Below the pieces are notes generated by a model. That model saw only the letters and a list, made by a program, of their open reading frames with translations, was not told where the DNA came from and ran no database searches. A stretch of DNA of 42,199 bases, taken from positions 1 through 42,199 of the forward strand of contig JAKSYS010000553.1 in NCBI GenBank assembly GCA_022925895.1, written 5' to 3'. A program made the position numbers and the translations under genes. This document shows positions 30,273 through 39,011 of the stretch, piece after piece (position 1 is the stretch's first letter; the number at the start of each line of letters is the position of its first letter). The stretch comes from Fragilaria crotonensis (Eukaryota > Bacillariophyta > Fragilariophyceae > Fragilariales > Fragilariaceae).

Positions 30273-31740
30273 TCAATTTTGATGAAGTTCGTCACGTCCT
30301 GTCCCGCAAACCAGAAGATGCTGGCCCTGCCATGGATTATTTCTACAGGGCGGCGATTTTGTTCCTGCCTCAGTGTAGTGACCACAAAGACGGTCGTGCC
30401 CCTCTGTGTCACCGATGATGAAGGGTACATACGGGTGGAACACGACGGGGTGGATCTTTCCATTGTAGCTAAGATCCCATCGGAAACCATGATTCTGTAA
30501 TCTCAAAAAACCGGATTCCTCTAGAATGAACTGGATCTGCATGTGTGTCTCGTTCAGGATTAACGTTGACCAACTTACGTCTTTGGGGCACCGAAGCGGG
30601 TCTTCAACACGGGCGGTCCCCTTTGGCAAGTCAGCGGGTGCATTGAACTCGACATCTATTTCGGAATCTGAAGGGAGATGGGCGGGGTGCTGTGATTGAT
30701 GTATCCGAGGATTCGCATGGCAATTGGGAGCCGGCGTATTGAGTGGTTCAGAAGACCATGAGAGATTGTTATTGGCTCCATCTGAGTCTGCCTGCCATGT
30801 CGATGTATGTCTTGTCCATTGCCATGATACAGGGAGGAGCATGTCGACATCAGGCTTCTTAATCAGGGCGTCGTATGTCTTTCTGTAGCAACGGCCTGTG
30901 GATGTCACCCGTGGATGATGTTTCTGGTGCAACAAATGGATCCTTTGCTTTGTCGAAGAAATAATTCCCATCTTGATTGAGCGTGGGACATGAGGTAGCG
31001 ATGCGAATACTTCACTGGCGTCAAAGAATATCAACGAGACGGTCCTCTGTGTATAAGGCAGGTACAATTTCTTCTCTTTTCGGGATTAATCCTTTCATGT
31101 TGTACCTTTCAAATAAATTTGCGATCACCTTCTCACAAGTTGGTTGAAATCCCTCACGGAATGAATGGCCGCTCCCGTTTGATTTAGCAGCCCACTTAAG
31201 TACTAGGGTGAATGCTTTGAGAGGACACTTCAGATCCCTAAGAAGCTGCAACAACTCAATTTGGACTCTTTCCTCGAGCGCAAGACCGAGCGGGTTTGCT
31301 CGCAGCTTGAACAGTTTAAGTACAAATCAAAACGCTGAGATCAGGACCTTCCTCCGATTCAGTTTCTGAAATGTCTTGATCGTCAGCATCGCCTTGCTCA
31401 GGAATACCGTCGTCGTCAAACATAATGTAGTCATCGACTTCGTTGACATCTTCAACACGCAGCTCATCGTCGGCCTTTCCAGCAATTCCCCCACTCTCCA
31501 ATACTGGAAGCAATCCATCGGACAAAGGAGAACTCAAATTTGGACGGAAAGTGCGAGAAGTACCACCTTGCAACAAATTACCGGTTTTCACGTGGCCGAT
31601 GTTTGATACAATGGAGGGCACTGTTGTTGCTGCTTTGTCACTTGCCATGTAATGAGATTTACATGCCAAACTCTGATTAAGGTGGTGCAAAGTCTCTTGA
31701 AACTCTTGTTGCAAACCGTACAATGATCAGGTGTTACCAT
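30273..31740 (-). pseudogene. Truncated zinc-finger transposase, Plavaka-like
   Basis: Remnant of a large transposase read over several frames. ATG 31740 begins MVTPDHCTVCNKSFKRL; after a shift near 31690 the frame continues LHHLNQSLACKSHY, together forming an N-terminal C..C...H...C finger. An acidic region follows (to 31316). After another shift comes KLRANPLGLALEERVQIELL, then LLRDLKCPLKAFTLVLKWAA (31254-31021). A shift near 31060 leads to YLPYTQRTVSLIFFDASEVF. The last block (to ~30310) is VPFIIGDTEGHDRLCGHY, which I recognise as typical of the Plavaka-like transposases frequent in diatoms and fungi. The rest of the catalytic domain is missing where the GC-rich block begins. At least three one-base frame breaks plus truncation make it dead. 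Family assignment is from motif memory. Confidence 0.6.
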
Positions 31741-32243
31741 CTTGTTGGATGAGAGTGTGTGTGGAGTTAAGACAAAATATCACAATTTTGTTCCCAGCAA
31801 GCGTATATTTGGAAGGAGACAAGAAATGGTTGGTTCATAAAATGCTCGTCTCCCCAAACCAAAAGCTTGAAAATTTCGCAAACCAATACCAAACAATGGA
31901 TGGTCGTAAAAACATGGCTTAAATGTATATGGCGTATGAATATCTAGAGTCTGTTCAGAACAAACAATTTAATGAGCCACATGCGATACTCTTACCACAT
32001 GTATTCAGTATAAAGTAAAAATGTTTAGAGAAACATTGTTACATTTGCAACTGTTAAGGTAAGTTATACGCATAGATGCTACTAGGTAACACACATTGGT
32101 TTAATATAAATATATTTTGCCACAGTATATGACTCTGAGAAATGTCGCAGTATAGAATGACTAAATACATACAAATAGTGATAACATATACGTGACTTCA
32201 AGCAACATATTACAATTTCTTAACAAATAGTTAACATATATTG
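31741..32243. other. AT-rich intergenic tract
   Basis: No gene is supported; about 30% GC over 31921-32260. It probably includes the promoter of the zinc-finger transposase remnant. It shares acatata-type words with 26400-26760. Confidence 0.45.
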
Positions 32244-32512
32244 TCAGTGATACAAAAACCCACCTTCTGATGCACCTCTCTCAAACCCAAGGGACTCAAG
32301 AGAAGGAAACTGAGCCTTCATGACTCGAAAATATGTTTCATCAGAGAGCCATTTGTTGCGATATCGACTCTGCTTGGTGACTTCAAGCCAACACTGGTAG
32401 ATCATTTGTAGCTGCTTCATGAAGGCCGATCGGCCCGACCTTCCAGGCTAAAGTGCCTCAACCACTTGATGACGAAGCGAAGATTACCCAAAGGGTCGGG
32501 CTGATGAAGATC
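32244..32512 (-). pseudogene. Fragment of a transposon-type protein
   Basis: A short minus-strand fragment below usual gene-finder limits. One frame reads LGNLRFVIKWLRHFSLEG (to about 32422). A frame change then gives a 58-aa open frame from ATG 32420 to TGA 32244: MKQLQMIYQCWLEVTKQSRY, then NKWLSDETYFRVMKAQFPSL and ending GASEGGFLYH. The amino-acid composition and regular Trp/Leu/Lys pattern are protein-like, and similar blocks occur in multi-copy diatom proteins. It has no complete gene around it and is likely a decayed exon of a mobile-element protein. Exact identity is unknown. Confidence 0.4.
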
Positions 32513-32659
32513 GGGTGATGATGAAATCGTTGTCAAATTCTCATCGTCGTGAGAGGTGTTTTTGTGTGCTGCCGATCGTGTTATTTGTACTCGCGAGGAT
32601 GCCGGATTTTACTTTCAATCCAGACGTCACAAGATTTTCTACTATTCCTACACTAGTTG

Positions 32660-32725
32660 TACTACATGTAACTTGGAGGTGAAACCAGCCATACTACATG
32701 TAACTTGGAGGTGAAACCAGCCATA
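32660..32725. repeat. 32-bp direct duplication
   Basis: Two exact tandem copies with a 32-bp period, each containing acttggaggtgaaaccagcc. The copies end at 32691 and 32723, each followed by TA. The motif is the inverse of the sequence at 23284-23316 and is used as the candidate right end of the Tc1-like unit. Confidence 0.8.
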
Positions 32726-32918
32726 CACTTGTATTTGGATTCGTAATCCAAGTACCATGTAGTTTGTACGGTAGAACCGTAGTACTCACAGAATACTAGG
32801 TACGCGCATCTAGTGGCATTCGATATTCAAGGAGAACGTGTGTTCCGCAAAACCACCGTCCAGCGGTCGGAAAGTCCGAGATTGAGAATCGAGAAGGGTA
32901 GACGCAATCCCCCCTGAG

Positions 32919-32954
32919 ATCGGATCCGATTAGGTTTCACCAATTTGACGTCAG
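32919..32954 (+). repeat. Left 36-bp inverted repeat
   Basis: It begins atcggatccgattagg and ends ttgacgtcag. Its reverse complement recurs at 35248-35283 with a single A/G difference at the sixth base. It contains the palindrome gacgtc. Confidence 0.85.
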
Positions 32955-33310
32955 CGCCCACGTCATAGTAATAATCTACAGTGAGACCTCCTGTAGAAGT
33001 ATTTTGAAGACATCGGAAATTTGAATGGCTGACAAAACACGGAATCTTTGTTGTTGACTTCTATCAGTGCTTTTCTAATCGCATACCAAACCTTTGTCAT
33101 ATCCAGATAGATAACTGCTAGTAGTACTCTTCTCCTTCTATCAGTAATTCATGTGTTTCCTTTTGAATCTTCATGTGTTTCCCTTTTGAATCACTCAGGT
33201 ACTACACTGTACTGCAACAGTACTACCATACTCAAAGGACTATTTAGTGTACGAATTTTGATCTTCAAATAGCCTCAAATGAACAAGTAACAGTACGACA
33301 GTACGATGGG
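32955..33310. other. Unit interior before the array
   Basis: No gene. At 33238-33275 a degenerate relative of the array palindrome appears in altered order (gactatttagtg...gatcttcaaatagc). Confidence 0.5.
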
Positions 33311-34061
33311 GACTATTTGAAGATCGAATTTCGATCACCAAATAGTTGCCATTGTACTGTACTGGTGATACTCGTACTGTGACAACTATTTGAAGATCGA
33401 ATTTCGATCACCAAATAGTCGCCATTGTACTGTACTGGTGATACTAGTACTGTGACGACTATTTGAAGATCAAATTTTGATCACCAAAGTCGCCATTGTA
33501 CTGTACTGATGTTACTCATACTGTGCGACTATTTGAAGATCAATTTGATCACCAAATAGTCGCCATTATACTGTACTAGTGTTACTCGTACTGTGACGAC
33601 TATTTGAAGATCAATTTCGATCACCAAATAGTCGCCATTATACTGTACTAAGTGATACTCGTACTGTGACGACTATTTGAAGATCAATTTCGATCACAAA
33701 TAGTCGCCATTATGCTGTACTGGTGATACTCGTACTGTGATGACTATTTGGTCAATTCGATCACCAAATAGTCGCCATTATACTGTACTGGTGATACTCA
33801 TTACTGTGACGACTATTTGAAGATCAATTTCGATCACCGAATAGTCGCCATTGTACTATACTAGTGTTACTCGTACTGTGACGACTATTTGAAGATCAAT
33901 TTCGATCGCAAATAGTCGCCATTATGCTGTACTGGTGTTACTTGTACTGTATGACTATTTGAAGATCAAATTTTGATCACCAAATAGTCGCCATTTATAC
34001 TATACTAGTGTTACTTATACTGTGTGACTATTTGAAGATCAATTTTGATCACCAAATAGTC
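33311..34061. repeat. 11-copy tandem array of ~72-bp units, each with a palindrome
   Basis: Units begin at 33311, 33384, 33457, 33527, 33598, 33671, 33742, 33811, 33883, 33953 and 34026, spaced 69-73 bp. Each carries a ~36-bp palindrome: left arm GACTATTTGaaGATC, short centre (aatttc or similar), right arm GATCacCAAATAGTC. A spacer follows with gccattatactgtact and gtgatactcgtactgtgac. Copies differ by point changes and small indels, such as a shortened left arm at 33742 and a lost AT in the right arm at 33488. The palindrome ends GACTATTTG/CAAATAGTC are nearly invariant. The period stays close to constant. Transcribed from either strand, it would form a chain of hairpins. It lies just downstream of the minus-strand gene at 34193-35000, so it could be in its 3' UTR. 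Confidence 0.9.
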
Positions 34062-34192
34062 CCATCCTACTATTGATGTCGAACAAGAACGAAAGTCTAA
34101 GTCAACATTGTTATTAATTCTAAATGTACTACTTTTAAAAACTCCATGATGAGACATATGTTTTTGCACACCTTGCCAACAGGACACTGAAA

Positions 34193-35000
34193 CTAGGGAC
34201 CCTTTGGGTGGTGGTTTTTCAGAAGCCATGTTGGCTTTCTCAGTGAAGATAATCTTGTCAGTGCCTCCTCAACAAGAAGACCTCTCTCTTGTGGGCTTTT
34301 TGAGGCATCAACAAGACTAACTAGTTCCTTTGCTCTTGGCATAATGCTGTCATACGCATTGTAACGTTCCAATTCAGGTATGTCTTCATGGTGAAGAGCA
34401 CGCGATCCAAAATCAATGCAGTCAGTTTCTAAACTTGTAGATTCCATGAGGATGTTGTCATTGTCGTCATTATGAGTATTCGTGTGCTGTACATCAACAA
34501 AATTATCAGAAACATCAGTTTCATGTCCAGAACAGAGGTTGTTGAGTGCTGGTGCCTCAGGCAAGTGGATCTCTTGTGACATTGATAAGCTAGGACCGAA
34601 TAATGTGCTTGGAACCTTTGTACATAGAAGTAGTGTACTGAAAGAGGTCATACTTGGTTTCCAATGATGCATTGAAATCATCGGTTGCATGACAAAAATG
34701 ACCTTTGAAAGGCAAAGAGCAGTCCATGACATAGCCTTGAGAGCAGATAGAGTCTGATCCACTGGATGTGATCCTGCATCAATAGTCCTTCTTGCTTGTT
34801 GTGGATGATCCTAAAGAGAACACAACAGGGGTTGGTTACAGAATAATGCGGTAGGTGGGTGCTGTAGTAAGCAAAAATGGCAACAGACAGAGAGCAAACA
34901 AGAGCAAAAACAGAACAACAGCAACAAGAGAAACAAAAGCAGCAAGGAGAGCAAGAACAACAAGAGAAACAAGAATGACAGGAGACAAAGTGCATACCAT
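34193..35000 (-). CDS. Spliced hypothetical protein inside the inverted-repeat unit
   Basis: A predicted 206-aa protein of unknown function. Exon 1 supplies only the start codon (ATG 34998-35000), immediately followed by a GT donor (gtatgc). The 187-bp intron (34811-34997) has a long pyrimidine-rich tract and ends ctctttag. Exon 2 begins DHPQQARRTIDAGSHPVDQT and continues SALKAMSWTALCLSKVIFVM, an acidic Asn/Asp-rich middle, then AKELVSLVDASKSPQERGLL. The frame ends at 34193, but another frame just beyond (KGSLVSVSCWQG) looks like a lost C terminus, so a one-base break near 34200 is likely. Position inside the inverted repeats suggests a transposon-associated gene. No catalytic motif is visible. 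Confidence 0.5.
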
Positions 35001-35247
35001 CGTTAGTTGTGAAATATCAAAATTATGAGTTTTGTGTGAGTAAACTTGAATCCACTACTGGTACCCTGTTATATACACATCTAGACATGATCATTTTTAT
35101 TTCTATTCAAACAAATGTGGCGCTGATTTATGTTCCTTATCTAGAACGTAGTTTTGCACAAGAGGTGGTTTGAAAAGTGGGCGCTGAGAAAATCAAAGAT
35201 AAAGATTCCGTACAAGTTAAATTCCGCAACAAAAGTGCTGAAAAGTG

Positions 35248-35283
35248 CTGACGTCAAATTGGTGAAACCTAATCGGACCCGAT
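35248..35283 (-). repeat. Right 36-bp inverted repeat
   Basis: Inverse of 32919-32954 with one mismatch. Just inside it is a 10-bp tandem duplication (aaaagtgctg twice, 35231-35250). Confidence 0.85.
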
Positions 35284-35356
35284 TTTTTCTGGTAGGAATC
35301 TAACCGAGTGATTCCTGTTTCACGGAACATCAAAAGCATGGCAGCATCGTATAGAG

Positions 35357-35838
35357 ATGATGACGTTGCGATCACTCTTCCTCCTGTGGGTTGCATGTTG
35401 CATGTGCTTACATTGGACTAACCATTGCCTTCACGCCCTCCACCCCTCTGTCGATTCGTCGAGAGTGGTATCCTGTTTTGCGCGGACAAGCGAACGATGA
35501 TGACAAACTCGTCGATTACAACGATGATGCCTTTGGACTTGTCTTTCTAAGCTCGTTTGTCGTAGAACATGACAACGTCTTTGCCGGAACCTTTGGAGTT
35601 CTATCGACTGTTGCCGTTATTTTGGTCAGCAGCAAGGTACTCGCATACCGACCCTTGATCCAGGAATTGTAGCGTTGGCGACCGTCTTGACCTTGACAGC
35701 GCCAGAGCCAACATCGTTTCACCGGACAATTTGACACTATTGCAACTGGGTGTCTGCTCAGTATCACTGGCATGGAGCATAATTCAAGAGTACATCAACA
35801 AGGCGAAAGTACGACTGGTAGAAACCCGACCTTATTGA
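35357..35838 (+). pseudogene. Decayed secreted/membrane protein gene in three frames
   Basis: Tandem ATGs at 35357/35360 start a signal-peptide-like MMTLRSLFLLWVACCMCLHW. Protein-like sequence then moves through the other frames: one gives DAFGLVFLSSFVVEHDNVFA and TVAVILVSSKVLA (to about 35640), another DPGIVALATVLTLTAPEP (about 35650-35700), and a third LTLLQLGVCSVSLAWSIIQE ending at TGA 35836-35838. Several segments are hydrophobic, suggesting a small polytopic membrane protein. It ends 41 bp from the converging DUF1989 stop, typical compact spacing for real genes. Introns were considered, but the candidate splice spans would be 27-36 bp, too short. I do not recognise the family. Confidence 0.4.
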
Positions 35839-35879
35839 ATTTCTAATGTTTCTCAGGGTGGAGCTAGCAGCTAGTTCCT

Positions 35880-36707
35880 TCACAATCCATGTTTGCCCGT
35901 GTATCCATTCGCCTCACTGGGAGACCATCCATGCGACTCGAGCCACTCTCGTTCGAGCTTGTACACTTGAACTCCGAGTGGATACGTCTGAGGCTCTCCT
36001 CCACCACCGCACGCCAAGCTTACGTCACCCTGTGGACATGTCGACGCGCTGACAAGCAAATCGATTTCGGCCAGGAATTCAATATAATCTCCAACATCCA
36101 CAGGTGAGGGGTTTCGTAAAGTATTGGTGGGTATCCTTCGTAAATCCCGTGCACATGAAAACATTCAATACATCATGAACATCTTCCTCTTTGAGACCAT
36201 CCCGGAACGCTTGACGCGTGAGATTGGGTGGCAACGTGTTGGCGTTACACCCGGTCATTGCAAAATTGGTGTAGGGTCGCATCGACTTCCAATCACATCG
36301 TGAACGCCAGCACCATCTTCATCATACCCATATGCAATGGTGTCTTCCACAATGGTCGCCATGGGTCTCAAAAATGGCATGTTGCTCCAGAGACGGTCAC
36401 CTGTCTGAAGATGCGTGGCATGAATTTGGCGAGTCTTGGAAGAATAGAATCGTTCCTGGGGATTGGACAGCGACCAGCAATTCATGTCGGCAACTTGTGG
36501 TCCTTGGGTGCACACGATCCTCCACAAATGTCCAGCGGGAACCTTCCACGAGCGGGCATCGCAAGCGGGAATTTCCAACTCTTCAATGAGTGTCGCCTTG
36601 CCGTCAGATACAGCTGTTCTTAATTTACTGTAAAGCTCATCGCCACCCTTCTTGTCTGGTAGTGTTGTGACATTATAACAGGAATCGGCGTCGAGGAACA
36701 GGCAAGA
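35880..36707 (-). pseudogene. DUF1989 (urea carboxylase-associated type) gene with two frame breaks
   Basis: The order of conserved blocks matches the DUF1989 family, found next to urea carboxylase in bacteria and free-standing in fungi and algae. Block 1: IPACDARSWKVPAGHLWRIV, VADMNCWSLSNP, RQIHATHLQTGDRLWSNMPF, DEDGAGVHDVIGSRCDP (36578-36275). After a one-base loss near 36271-36277 comes YTNFAMTGCNANTLPPNLTR, with DVLNVFMCTGF. After a one-base gain in a run of four (36108-36111) comes SPVDVGDYIEFLAEIDLLVS and TCPQGD, ending at TGA 35880. An upstream in-frame stop (36708-36710) and no ATG in the open part mean the 5' end is missing or on another exon. The cysteine and histidine ligand positions appear kept. 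It is either recently inactivated or affected by sequence errors. Confidence 0.7.
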
Positions 36708-37162
36708 TCACGTCGTGTCGATGTCATTCTTGAGGAGATACGAGCTTACTCTCCTTGACGACTGTAGTCACCTTTCAGCCAGGACGACGGTGCGCAGCGG
36801 ATGGGAAGTGAAAGTTGACCTGACCACTTGTACCACTGTGCTGCAAATGATGTGTGTGAAAATGAAAGAATCAAGCTGACTGCCTCGTTCATCTTCCCAA
36901 CAAAATGAAAGAAAAAGTGGTCATTGTTGGGACGGGAATACGGGATTATGGGATGCTGGGAGTACCGGTACATTTTTGTACAGTATAGACGAAACTGGAC
37001 AAACGGACAAACAGCAGACGTACTCACCTTTGCCCTACCGGTACTCTTGTACTAGCATACCATGGTACTGTGGACTCTGGTATCCCGTTTCGTCCGTACT
37101 CGAACTCAACTACTAGTACTGTAGTAGCAGTATGAAAGAACGAATAATAAGATGTATCATAA
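36708..37162. other. Intergenic region left of the Harbinger element
   Basis: No gene is supported. The 5' part of the DUF1989 gene may extend into it. GTAC words cluster at 36961-36980 and 37022-37130. It ends with the TAA target-site copy at 37160-37162. Confidence 0.45.
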
Positions 37163-37203
37163 GAGCATCTTTAAAGGCAAAGCGAATTTCTTGATCAAAT
37201 GAC
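37163..37203 (+). repeat. Harbinger left terminal inverted repeat
   Basis: It starts gagcatctttaaaggc and ends caaatgac. The first 15 and last 8 of 41 positions match the right end. Confidence 0.9.
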
Positions 37204-37296
37204 ATAATTGTGACGAAAATTTCATCTTTTGTAACGGCTTCTGAACGTCTCGGTTATTTTTCAAGATTGGCTGCCTCGGAACGACTGTCCTGAATA

Positions 37297-37311
37297 GGCA
37301 TCTTCAAAGGC
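37297..37311 (+). repeat. Subterminal copy of the Harbinger end core (left)
   Basis: ggcatcttcaaaggc, inverse partner of gcctttaaagatgcc at 40154-40168 with one change. Likely a transposase or SANT-protein binding site. Confidence 0.7.
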
Positions 37312-37365
37312 GCGAAATGCAAATACATTTTTGAGTCGGTTTATCACAGCACCAAATCCGGATAC

Positions 37366-38958
37366 ATGATGACACCTGCTTTTGAGTACAATATCACCAA
37401 TCTAGACTACATTGACATCATGCCTGCAATTGGAAATCATGTCACCGCATTCTTCCTGCTGGTAGGATCTGCATTCCTTCCTCTGCTCCTTACTTATTAC
37501 CATCATCAGCAGCAAGAGCAGCAAGAGGAGCACAATGAGAACGGCCTGGAGGATGCCGTGGCAAAGGTGGTCGAAGTTGTTTGCAAAGTTCGTCGACGGC
37601 TTGAGAGAGGAGGAGGAGCAGAAGAACATGACGAGGACAAGGATGATAACCTGCCACCAAAACGTCGTCGCTCTTCCCGCTTTCAACATCATCGGGCAAG
37701 GCTTGCAATTCAAGAGGATTATTTCTCTCCGACACCAATTTTTGATGACAAGCAATTCGAGAGGGTATTTCGGATTACAAAAACAATGACTGAACAAATC
37801 ATGCTCGTATGCGCACGGTCCGACTCATTTTTCACCGAGATAGAAGATGTCAGTGGTCGATACGGAATCGCCCCCATGGCCAAGATCTTGGTTGCTTTGA
37901 AACAGATTGCGTATGGGTGCTCTCCGAGTGCCTTCCTTGATTACTTCCAGATGAGTGAAGGAACAGCACGACAGTCTCTTCTCAAGGTTTGCCATATTGT
38001 TTCCTCAGACGAAGAGTTGACAAGTGTTTTTTTAAGAGCGATGACGCGAGCCGATGCCCGGAGAGTTTCGTCGCTGCATGAAGCTGAGCACGGTGTGCGA
38101 GGAATGCTCGGATCACTCGATTGCATGCACGTATATTGGAAGAACTGTCCCGTTGCATGGCAGGGCTCGCAGACGGGAAAGTCGAAGAAACCATCAATTG
38201 TACTTGAAGCCTTTGCAGACTACAATCTGTGGTTTTGGCATCATTCCTTTGGATGGCCAGGATCACTTAACGATATTAATATATGGGATCGCAGTTGTCT
38301 CTTGAAAACCTTTCTCGATGGTTCTTTTGCAAACAACGTTGACTTTGAATTCGAGATTGGTGGCAAACAGGTTTTCCATCGACTGTGGCTGTTGGTGGAC
38401 GGTATCTATCCCGAACTATCTCGATTTGTGAAGACAATTCAAGAGCCAGTAGGAAGAAAGGCATCCAAGTATGCTATATGGCAGGAAAGCGCAAGAAAAG
38501 ACATCGAGCGAGCGTTTGGTGTACTCCAGAGGAAGTTTCACGTCTTGGTAAGGAAGATGGAGTTTTGGTACCTTACAGATATATGCAGTGTCGTCAATAC
38601 TTGCATTGTACTGCACAATATGATGGTTGCAAATCGTATTGAAAGTGGCGATGATGAATCCGATGCCTTTTATCTGTATGATACCACTATTGACGACAAT
38701 GCCACAATAATTGAAGAAGCAGAACAAGAGCACGTGAATAGAAGAGTGGCGGAGATGGAGCTACATAAGCACTTGTATGGAATCAATACAGATGAAAGAT
38801 TGCGTCGACACAATGAGGATGTAGCGGATGCATCAATTCTTGAATCCTTGAGATTCCAATATGTTCAGCGTCGGTGGGAATGCTTATACGATGCAAAAGA
38901 GCACCATCGATTGCGGGCGCAATACTGGATGAGATCAACCAGGAGTAGCTTGTGGTAG
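37366..38958 (+). CDS. Harbinger transposase (HARBI1-like DDE nuclease)
   Basis: An intact 530-aa nuclease of the DDE_Tnp_4 type, starting at ATG 37366. The N terminus has a hydrophobic stretch, a Gln/Glu run and a basic NLS-like PKRRRSSRFQHHRAR (~98-112). A helix-turn-helix-like segment at ~167-210 contains MAKILVALKQIAYGCSPSAF. The catalytic triad assigned by eye is D252 (MLGSLDCMHVYW), D303 (GWPGSLNDINIWD) and E381 (RKDIERAFGVLQRKF). LLVDGIYPELSRFVKT (~342-357) is a signature of this subfamily. The C-terminal part (after ~420) is acidic and helical. It would excise and insert the element at TWA sites together with the SANT-like partner. All motifs are kept, so the protein may be functional. 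Confidence 0.92.
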   Translation: MMTPAFEYNITNLDYIDIMPAIGNHVTAFFLLVGSAFLPLLLTYYHHQQQEQQEEHNENGLEDAVAKVVEVVCKVRRRLERGGGAEEHDEDKDDNLPPKRRRSSRFQHHRARLAIQEDYFSPTPIFDDKQFERVFRITKTMTEQIMLVCARSDSFFTEIEDVSGRYGIAPMAKILVALKQIAYGCSPSAFLDYFQMSEGTARQSLLKVCHIVSSDEELTSVFLRAMTRADARRVSSLHEAEHGVRGMLGSLDCMHVYWKNCPVAWQGSQTGKSKKPSIVLEAFADYNLWFWHHSFGWPGSLNDINIWDRSCLLKTFLDGSFANNVDFEFEIGGKQVFHRLWLLVDGIYPELSRFVKTIQEPVGRKASKYAIWQESARKDIERAFGVLQRKFHVLVRKMEFWYLTDICSVVNTCIVLHNMMVANRIESGDDESDAFYLYDTTIDDNATIIEEAEQEHVNRRVAEMELHKHLYGINTDERLRRHNEDVADASILESLRFQYVQRRWECLYDAKEHHRLRAQYWMRSTRSSLW

Positions 38959-39011
38959 TTACTAAAGCCGGCGGTACCAGATAAGCCACTCTAATAATTG
39001 TGCGTCGTCTA

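Larger units (their letters stand above)
23284..32691. mobile_element. Candidate Tc1/IS630-clan transposon with TA-flanked inverted ends
   Basis: The proposed left end at 23284 reads TGGCTGGTTTCA and is preceded by TA. The proposed right end is the inverse, TGAAACCAGCCA ending at 32691 and followed by TA. In register after the 12 exact bases, another TACAT(A/G)TAGTA block matches, giving about 24 of 32 positions. TA flanks fit the TA target preference of this clan, whose DDE transposase lies just inside the left end. The interior is AT-rich and holds the transposase, an Ala/Lys-rich companion gene and other transposon debris. At 9.4 kb the unit is large and may be composite. The right end is present twice in tandem (second copy ending at 32723). 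The pairing was found by eye and is tentative. Confidence 0.35.
32919..35283. mobile_element. 2.4-kb unit bounded by 36-bp inverted repeats
   Basis: An inverted pair of 36 bp with one mismatch lies at 32919-32954 and 35248-35283 (core ccgattaggtttcacc). A further inverted word, cagcgcccac, lies just inside (32952-32961 and about 35185-35194). The unit contains an 11-copy palindromic tandem array and a spliced minus-strand gene. This arrangement suggests a DNA transposon, perhaps a non-autonomous one carrying its own gene. I see no matching direct duplication at the outer edges (ctgag versus tttttc), so insertion is not proven; an inverted duplication without transposition remains possible. 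No transposase signature is seen inside. Confidence 0.6.

Noticed and set aside
33311-34061. The palindromic array as a CRISPR array.
   Set aside because: The intervening segments are near-identical rather than unique spacers, no cas genes are present, and the DNA is eukaryotic.
36746-37027. A 93-aa minus-strand frame.
   Set aside because: Irregular composition, GTAC-rich DNA and no family resemblance; it looks random.
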